IMG/VR virus record: IMGVR_UViG_3300042465_000466
Span: 1-24,685 of that record
Length of the DNA stretch: 24,685 nt
Reading direction: 5' to 3' (one strand)
Source of the DNA: a virus
Shown here: positions 19,904-24,685 of the stretch, one piece after another
Position numbering within the stretch: the stretch's first letter is position 1
Layout: the number at the start of each line of letters is the position of its first letter
Position numbers and translations under genes: made by a program
Notes under the pieces: generated by a model
The model's database searches: none
What the model was told of the DNA's origin: nothing
The model's input: only the letters and a program-made list of their open reading frames with translations

Positions 19904-20892
19904 TAGTAATGGTGTAACTTTCCTCTAAAATCTACAAGACCTTTGCCTTCATCAAATACCCGAATTAACTCAGGTTGCAATAAATGGCCCTGTTCGTAGG
20001 TTAATAACGCTAAACCTGATGTCCAATCAGTCGGTGAGTCCTCGGTATAGTGTACAAACTGTTCACCTCTTGGGTCAGCTAGGCAGCCTGTTTGCACGCC
20101 CCAACGCCCATGACTGTTGTAATCATTGTATTGAACAGCACTTAAATGATGGGTATGACCACTAATGACATGAGTGCCAGCAGCCAAAGTATTGTTTCTA
20201 CCCCCTGACCAAGAACCTTTCCACTTATGGCGAAACACCGTATTCATTGTGCCTGGGTTCTCAACCCAATATGTCCAACACCCTTTCCACATAGGAAAAT
20301 GGTCTTTAAGGGTAAACCCTTGTACACCTTGATAACTATGCGCCCCGCCATTAGACAAGAATGTTTCAAACCTAGCGTCATGGTTGCCAAGAGTCCAAAT
20401 TAACTCAGCACCTTTAGATACTGCTTCAATGCCAGACATCATTTCTTGACAGCACTCTAATTCTTCTTTTACTGTAGGGGTGTTAGACCAGCCAATTCTA
20501 GGGTGTCTACTTGCTTGGCTACCGTCAAAAGCATCGCCTATGCACACTACAACCTTGGGTTTAAATTCTTTTATGGTTTCTAATAAGGCTTTATAAGCGG
20601 TGGTATATGAAACATCGGGCCAAAAATGACAATCGCCAAACGCTACAATATGCCCTTTTTGCAATTCTGAACCACGCCTAGCGTGTCCAGCAGTTTCAAA
20701 TATTCTTTTTGTTTGGTCTAGTCTTTGGTCATTAAAAGCTGTAAGTACAATGTTAAGTCTTTGTTCTATAGACCTTCTTCTGTTGTAGACTGCCCTTTCA
20801 GCCATTCCATGTTTCTGGGCAAACTTCATTGCCGAACCAAGATTATTCCATTCCGCTATAAACTGGTCGTCTGTCAAATGATATTTGTCCAC
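19903..20892 (-). CDS. Calcineurin-like metallophosphoesterase with N-terminal HTH-like segment
   Basis: 329 aa from GTG at 20892 with AGGGG 6 bases upstream. All metallophosphoesterase motifs are present: D87-C-H89 in FGDCHFW, GDAFD (119-123), GNHD (169-172), His241 and GHTH (245-248). The first ~45 residues carry an HTH-like segment (MKFAQKHGMAERAVYNRRRS) seen in phage proteins of this type. The family hydrolyses phosphodiesters or phosphomonoesters with two metal ions; the substrate (nucleic acid, cyclic nucleotide, dNTP or protein phosphate) is not evident. A cyclic-nucleotide role in countering signalling-based defence is possible but unproven. Confidence 0.88.
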   Translation of the reverse strand: MDKYHLTDDQFIAEWNNLGSAMKFAQKHGMAERAVYNRRRSIEQRLNIVLTAFNDQRLDQTKRIFETAGHARRGSELQKGHIVAFGDCHFWPDVSYTTAYKALLETIKEFKPKVVVCIGDAFDGSQASRHPRIGWSNTPTVKEELECCQEMMSGIEAVSKGAELIWTLGNHDARFETFLSNGGAHSYQGVQGFTLKDHFPMWKGCWTYWVENPGTMNTVFRHKWKGSWSGGRNNTLAAGTHVISGHTHHLSAVQYNDYNSHGRWGVQTGCLADPRGEQFVHYTEDSPTDWTSGLALLTYEQGHLLQPELIRVFDEGKGLVDFRGKLHHY

Positions 20893-20937
20893 TAAGAACC
20901 CCTATAATCTATAAGTTACTGAATACTAACCTAAAAT
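20893..20937 (+). promoter_or_regulatory. Divergent intergenic region with a consensus -10
   Basis: TATAAT (20903-20908) matches the sigma-70 -10 box perfectly on the + strand, 30 bases before the VRR-NUC start. No good -35 is found at normal distance. The AGGGG ribosome site of the phosphoesterase GTG start shares this interval on the other strand. Confidence 0.45.
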
Positions 20938-21237
20938 ATGGCATACGCTAAAAAAGTTGATAAAAATCAAGGTGATGTGGTAAAAGCGCTACGAAAAATG
21001 GGGGCAGATGTGTTTCTGCTTCACATGGTTGGCGGAGGGATACCAGACTTAATGGTTGCCTACGCAGGACACACTATTCTAATCGAAGTTAAAGACGGTG
21101 AAGATAAGAAATTAACCCCACAACAATTAACATTATTTGCTAATTGGAAAGGTGGTCAATTAGCTAGAGTAAATTCCGTGCAAGAAGCTGAAGAACTGTT
21201 AAAATGGCTTGAAATTGATGAGGACTCTTATGAATGA
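20938..21237 (+). CDS. VRR-NUC-type nuclease
   Basis: 99 aa. HMVGGGIPDLMVAYAGHT carries Asp37 after Pro36, ILIEVKDGEDKKLTPQQ carries Glu50-x-Lys52 and Gln62, all in the arrangement of the minimal VRR-NUC nucleases of phages. The N-terminal basic helix (KVDKNQGDVVKALRKMG) completes the fold. Members act on branched DNA or flaps, by family knowledge. It is the first gene of the + strand run that leads to terminase and overlaps the next gene by 8 bases. Confidence 0.88.
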   Translation: MAYAKKVDKNQGDVVKALRKMGADVFLLHMVGGGIPDLMVAYAGHTILIEVKDGEDKKLTPQQLTLFANWKGGQLARVNSVQEAEELLKWLEIDEDSYE

Positions 21238-21589
21238 CAACATGGCTTTATTTGCTGCTACGATGCTGCATAGCGCTACTAATACCCATTTCTTTCATTG
21301 GTCTACTGATAGTTTCAGCAAGCATATGGCTTTGGGAACTTATTATGACGGTATTGTTGACCTTACGGACAATTTGCTTGAGGCTTACATGGGTTGTTAT
21401 AACAAAATTACAACATTCCCAAGCGTATATCATCAGCCTAAAGAAGCGGTTAAGTACTTGGAATCATTAAAGAATTTTGTAAATGATGCCCGCAAAGATT
21501 TGCCACAAGAAAGCCAAATTCAGAATATTATTGACGAAATAGCACAGCTTATTGACTCAACCCTTTACAAACTACGCTTTTTAAAATAG
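21230..21589 (+). CDS. DUF5856-like, ferritin/Dps-fold helical protein
   Basis: 119 aa from ATG 21230 with GAGGA 5 bases upstream, overlapping the nuclease end by 8 bases. Nearly all helical, with HSATNTHFFHWSTDSFSKHM and LGTYYDGIVDLTDNLLEAYM at residues ~15-55, the pattern of small ferritin-like domains (DUF5856) in phages. His and acidic residues on the helices could bind metal. Such proteins may be Dps-like DNA binders or cargo of the head; neither is shown. Confidence 0.75.
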   Translation: MNDNMALFAATMLHSATNTHFFHWSTDSFSKHMALGTYYDGIVDLTDNLLEAYMGCYNKITTFPSVYHQPKEAVKYLESLKNFVNDARKDLPQESQIQNIIDEIAQLIDSTLYKLRFLK

Positions 21590-21597
21590 GAAGCTAT

Positions 21598-21789
21598 ATG
21601 CCATTAGATAAGTCAGGTAGCGCCCAAAGCGTAGGTAAAAACATTAAAGCTGAAATGAAAGCTGGAAAGCCTAAAAAACAGGCAATAGCTATAGCACTCA
21701 ATGTAGAACGAGATAACGCCAAAGGTAAGCGTAAAGCTACTTTGGAAGAAGCCTATGGCAAGTTTATTGGAAAGCGTGAAGCCAAATGA
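21598..21789 (+). CDS. Small basic protein (DUF6496-like)
   Basis: 63 aa. The pattern LDKSGSAQSVGKNIKAEMKA, then GKPKKQAIAIALNVERDNA is the conserved core of a widespread small phage family, ending in a basic helix. It lies at the start of three consecutive short basic genes ahead of the zincin and terminase genes. The excess of Lys and the common placement near packaging genes suggest DNA binding, but no function is known to me. Confidence 0.8.
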   Translation: MPLDKSGSAQSVGKNIKAEMKAGKPKKQAIAIALNVERDNAKGKRKATLEEAYGKFIGKREAK

Positions 21790-21968
21790 AAGACGGACTT
21801 TACGCCAATATTCACCGCAAAAGGGCTAGGATTGCACAAGGGTCAGGCGAAAAGATGAATAAGCCAGGTAGTAAAGCTGCCCCAAGCGCTTCAGACTTTA
21901 AAGAAGCTGCTAAAACTGCCAAACCAAGCAGAAAAGAAATGATTGCCTCAAAGATGAAGGATATGTAA
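21786..21968 (+). CDS. Small basic conserved phage protein
   Basis: 60 aa, ATGA overlap with the previous gene. It begins MKDGLYANIHRKRARIAQGS, followed by GEKMNKPGSKAAPSASDFKE, a pattern repeated across phages and prophages in this position. Strongly basic and probably disordered until folded on a partner. It ends one base into the next gene (TAATG). Function unknown; structural or packaging accessory is possible. Confidence 0.75.
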   Translation: MKDGLYANIHRKRARIAQGSGEKMNKPGSKAAPSASDFKEAAKTAKPSRKEMIASKMKDM

Positions 21969-22195
21969 TGGAACACATGACAAGAACTTACAAAAAAGAA
22001 GATGCTATGTTGCGCCCAGAACATGAGTCAACGCTTGAAAAACAACAGCGTATGCGTAGAGATAAGAAGAAGCCACCATTACTAGCTGTAGGCGGTAAAG
22101 GCGAAATGCTTAATCCTAAAGAGAACGCTAGAATGAAGCGTAAACAAGCATTAGCTGACGCTATGAACAAGATACACGACCCTGATATTGCTTAA
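21968..22195 (+). CDS. Small basic hypothetical protein
   Basis: 75 aa, TAATG overlap with the previous gene. Rich in Lys, Arg, Met and Glu (TYKKEDAMLRPEHESTLEKQ, RMRRDKKKPPLLAVGGKGEM, ARMKRKQALADAMNKI), predicted largely helical with a flexible Pro/Gly middle. The third of three small basic genes before the zincin gene. No family is recognised. Confidence 0.7.
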   Translation: MEHMTRTYKKEDAMLRPEHESTLEKQQRMRRDKKKPPLLAVGGKGEMLNPKENARMKRKQALADAMNKIHDPDIA

Positions 22196-22197
22196 AT

Positions 22198-23337
22198 ATG
22201 GCAACGCTGGCTGATGTTTTACGCAAAACAGGGTATTCCCAAGATGGGAAATTAACGCCCGTTGCGCCAACTGCACCAACATTAACAACAATTCTTGGTG
22301 AACATATTAAGACTTTACCCCAGCAAATAGAGGCAAACCAAAGGGCTATGGATAAAACCACGGCTGGAATGGATAAAACAGACATTTTTGGTAAGCCAAA
22401 TCCTAATTACTATCCTGAAGCAATGGGTGAGTTTACTCAAAACTATATGCCCAACTTTATGGGTACATTCATTGGGGCTGGGTCTAAATTATGGAATTCC
22501 AAAAGCGCATTTGAAGCAGCAAAAATGCTTAAACAAGGCGTTTTACCAGAAGAAGTATGGAAAACCACAGGAACAACAAAAGGTTTAGAAAACGCATTTA
22601 GACAAGAAATATCTGATGCACCTGCTTTTTTAAAGGGCGGTGGAACTTTTCAAGATATAGTTGAAAAAAGAATGTCTGCTTTAGGTGTAACTACTCCCAC
22701 AGTAGAAGAAATAATGCGTCATCCTCAATTATTTGAAGCCTATCCTCAATTAAAGGGTATTCAAGTCCAATATTTGCCAAAAGGGGATTCTGGAAAAGCG
22801 TCATATTCTCCCTTAGAAGGAATTATTAAGGTAAATAGAGATTTAGACTCTAATACAGCAACTTCTTCTATGTTGCATGAATTACAGCATGGTATACAAG
22901 AAATAGAAGGATGGAATAAGGGTGCTGATGCTAATTATTTTTTATGGAAATATCAGAAACAGTTAGGTGAAATAGAGGAAAGATTAAAACAAGCAAATGC
23001 AAGTCTTTCAAAATCTATTGGAACAGACGATTACGATAAGCTAATGAAATTAAGAGATTCAATAGGCGCAGAATATCGTGATTTTATAGGCCCAAACAGT
23101 ATGGGTGTTCAGGAAAAAGCGCTTGCAGAATATAAATCTTATGGTGGTGAAGCTGAAGCTAGACTTACTCAGGCAAGACAAAGAATGACTGATGAAGAAA
23201 GAAAAGCCGTTTTTCCATTCGCCAAAGGTAAAAATGCGTTAGATATGAACCCTGAAGATGCAATTATTAAGATGGAACACGATAGCCCTACAATTACTCG
23301 CAAAGAATTATTGCAAAAATTAATGTCAAAAGACTGA
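22198..23337 (+). CDS. Large zincin of polyvalent-protein type
   Basis: 379 aa. ATSSMLHELQHGIQEIEGWN puts His227, Glu228 and His231 in an HEXXH site; the downstream YKSYGGEAEARLTQARQRMT (residues ~312-331) supplies the conserved Glu-rich motif of zincin-like domains found in large polyvalent phage proteins. The N-terminal 90 residues are Thr/Pro-rich and flexible. The middle holds helical regions. It begins 2 bases after the previous stop and ends 38 bases before small terminase. Such domains are often fused in huge proteins injected with phage DNA; here it stands alone. A host-takeover or anti-defence role is possible; substrate unknown. Confidence 0.78.
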   Translation: MATLADVLRKTGYSQDGKLTPVAPTAPTLTTILGEHIKTLPQQIEANQRAMDKTTAGMDKTDIFGKPNPNYYPEAMGEFTQNYMPNFMGTFIGAGSKLWNSKSAFEAAKMLKQGVLPEEVWKTTGTTKGLENAFRQEISDAPAFLKGGGTFQDIVEKRMSALGVTTPTVEEIMRHPQLFEAYPQLKGIQVQYLPKGDSGKASYSPLEGIIKVNRDLDSNTATSSMLHELQHGIQEIEGWNKGADANYFLWKYQKQLGEIEERLKQANASLSKSIGTDDYDKLMKLRDSIGAEYRDFIGPNSMGVQEKALAEYKSYGGEAEARLTQARQRMTDEERKAVFPFAKGKNALDMNPEDAIIKMEHDSPTITRKELLQKLMSKD

Positions 23338-23343
23338 TATACT
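23335..23343 (+). promoter_or_regulatory. Extended -10 promoter candidate before terminase genes
   Basis: TGATATACT (23335-23343) is an extended -10 box (TGn + TATACT, 5 of 6). TTGCAA at 23311-23316 is 21 bases upstream, too far for a standard -35, but extended -10 promoters need none. Start of transcription near 23350 would serve the terminase and following structural genes. Confidence 0.4.
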
Positions 23344-23375
23344 AAAAGCCTTATAAATCAAACACTTGAGTTTAT

Positions 23376-23696
23376 ATGACTAATAAAGTAGAAGAAAATA
23401 GAAAAAAGACAGGTGGTCGTAAGGCTGGAGTGCCTAATAAGGTCACTCAAGAGGCTAGAGAGGCTGTCAAAGCGTTACTTGATGCTAACCTACCATTCTT
23501 GCAGACATGGCTTCAGACGACTGCTGATGGTGTCTTTGACGACAACACAGGAAAATACATTGTTTTACCTAATCCAGGCAAAGCCTGTGACATAGTACAA
23601 AACTTAGTTGAATATTCTGTGCCTAAACTTGCAAGGACTGAAGTTGTAGGTGATGAGAAAGCCCCACAAAGGATGGTTATCTCTTGGAAGAAGTAA
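23376..23696 (+). CDS. terS: Terminase small subunit-like protein
   Basis: 106 aa. A basic N-terminus (RKKTGGRKAGVPNKVTQEAR) matches the start of many phage small-terminase-like proteins, followed by a helical region (AREAVKALLDANLPFLQTWL) and a short C-terminal extension (QRMVISWKK) that reaches into the large subunit gene. The small subunit recognises the packaging site and feeds DNA to the large subunit. The direct 13-base overlap with the large terminase gene is strong support. A clear HTH cannot be marked by eye. Confidence 0.75.
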   Translation: MTNKVEENRKKTGGRKAGVPNKVTQEAREAVKALLDANLPFLQTWLQTTADGVFDDNTGKYIVLPNPGKACDIVQNLVEYSVPKLARTEVVGDEKAPQRMVISWKK

Positions 23697-24685
23697 TCAA
23701 TATTGAACTAGACTACAAACCTAGGGATGTATTTATAGATTTCCACGATAGAGAACAACGCTGGGCTGTAATTGTTGCCCATAGACGCTGTGGCAAGACT
23801 GTTTCCTGCATTAATGAATTGATATATAAAGCCCTAATTGAGGGCAAAGATGACGCTAGATATGCGTATATAGCACCGTACTATAGCCAAGCAAAGAATG
23901 TGGCATGGGACTACTTGCTAAGATTTAGTCAGCCTGTACTAAATAAGGCCAATCAATCAGAACTGTGGGTAGAATTAATAAATGGCGCAAGGATTCGTTT
24001 GTTTGGTGCTGATAACGCTGACAGTTTGCGTGGTCTGTACCTTGATGGCGTAGTTTTAGACGAATACGCTGATATGCGCCCTAGAATATGGGGTGAGATT
24101 ATTCGCCCATTACTTGCTGACCGTAAGGGTTGGGCTGTGTTTATTGGTACACCCAAGGGCCATAATGCTTTTTGGGATGTATATAGCAGCGCCACCAAAG
24201 ACCCAAGCTGGTATGTAAAGACACTTAGGGCTGACCAGACTGATTTGATTGGTGATGAGGAACTAGCAGACGCTAGAAAGGCTATGACTCCTGACCAGTA
24301 CGAACAAGAATTCCTATGTAGCTTTGAAGCAGCTATTCTTGGTGCTTATTATGGTCAAGAAATGAGGTCAGTTACAGATTTGGGCCACATAACCCTAATA
24401 GAATATGACCCCTTGTTTCCTTTATGTTCAAGCTGGGACTTGGGCTTTTCAGACGATACAACAATCTGGACTTGGCAGGTATGCCACGGAGAGGTACGAT
24501 TCCTTGACTATCACACTAGCAATGGTAAGAGTATTCCCTATTACACAGGGTACATACAGCAGAAAGAATTAGAGTACAACTGCAAATATGACACACATTG
24601 GTTGCCTCATGACGCTAGGGCAAAAACACTAGCAAGTGGAGGAAAGTCAATAATTGAACAACTTTCTTTGAAAATTCCGTTAAAA
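23684..24685 (+). CDS. terL: Terminase large subunit (partial, runs off the window)
   Basis: 334 codons are visible from the TTG at 23684, the only usable start because in-frame TGA codons stand at 23651-23656 and no ATG precedes the ATPase motif. Walker A is AHRRCGKTV (residues 32-40), Walker B is VVLDEYAD (123-130) with the catalytic Glu127, and FIGTPKG (153-159) is the coupling motif. The nuclease domain begins with SWDLGFSDDTTIW (Asp252) and LPHDARAK (Asp310). Large terminase cuts concatemers and drives DNA into the head with ATP. The frame stays open to the end, so roughly the last third of the nuclease domain is missing. Confidence 0.95.
   Translation, partial: MEEVINIELDYKPRDVFIDFHDREQRWAVIVAHRRCGKTVSCINELIYKALIEGKDDARYAYIAPYYSQAKNVAWDYLLRFSQPVLNKANQSELWVELINGARIRLFGADNADSLRGLYLDGVVLDEYADMRPRIWGEIIRPLLADRKGWAVFIGTPKGHNAFWDVYSSATKDPSWYVKTLRADQTDLIGDEELADARKAMTPDQYEQEFLCSFEAAILGAYYGQEMRSVTDLGHITLIEYDPLFPLCSSWDLGFSDDTTIWTWQVCHGEVRFLDYHTSNGKSIPYYTGYIQQKELEYNCKYDTHWLPHDARAKTLASGGKSIIEQLSLKIPLK

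Noticed and set aside
23953-24198. 81-codon - strand frame inside terL
   Set aside because: Antisense shadow of conserved terminase motifs.
1-24685. CRISPR array, integrase or transposon
   Set aside because: No regularly spaced direct repeats, no DDE or tyrosine/serine recombinase motifs and no terminal inverted repeats with target duplications were seen.

Overview
The window is a stretch of an AT-rich tailed-phage genome (Caudoviricetes), read as most of a circularly permuted contig. It opens just after where a major capsid gene would be expected and closes inside the large terminase gene; no portal or capsid gene lies inside. A complete i-spanin/o-spanin pair with a lipobox means the host has an outer membrane (Gram-negative). 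No tape-measure, sheath or baseplate gene is seen. The structural set (adaptor-like, hub-like, acetyltransferase, three ejection-like proteins, one fibre) fits a short-tailed, podovirus-like particle. This is inference from gene content. No integrase, tRNA or CRISPR array was found.

Layout. (1) 46-10210, + strand, late structural genes: a small capsid-proximal protein, a strong terminator (369-403), a coiled-coil protein, an adaptor-like protein, a large tail protein with five repeats, a GNAT acetyltransferase, three probable internal/ejection proteins and a glycine-rich fibre. (2) 10220-11741, + strand, lysis: a small basic protein, a membrane/coiled-coil protein, a holin with two possible starts, the spanin pair (o-spanin nested in i-spanin) and a GH108 endolysin. 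(3) 11709-12356, - strand: a cluster of small ORFs, two of them very small. (4) 12357-13019: 663 bases without a convincing gene, full of inverted repeats. Its last 245 bases look like a folded RNA with long-range, crossing pairings. (5) 13020-13845, - strand: a DUF5672 glycosyltransferase-like gene and a Cro/YdaS-like regulator. (6) 13955-19525, + strand, early genes: a recombination set (ERF annealing protein, small protein with an SSB-like tail, RecB/Cas4-like exonuclease), a second structured gap (15852-16109), an exported repeat protein, a replication-protein-like domain, a conserved HPPC-motif protein, a PD-(D/E)XK nuclease and a Ref-like nuclease, with several tiny genes. (7) 19550-20892, - strand: a zincin and a metallophosphoesterase. 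(8) 20938 to the end, + strand: a VRR-NUC nuclease, a DUF5856 ferritin-like protein, three small basic proteins, a large zincin of polyvalent-protein type, and small and large terminase.

The genes suggest a phage that makes its own recombination and DNA-end processing set but relies on the host replisome, as no polymerase, primase or helicase is visible. The least explained parts are the two structured non-coding islands, above all 12775-13019, followed by the zincin encoded directly ahead of terminase.
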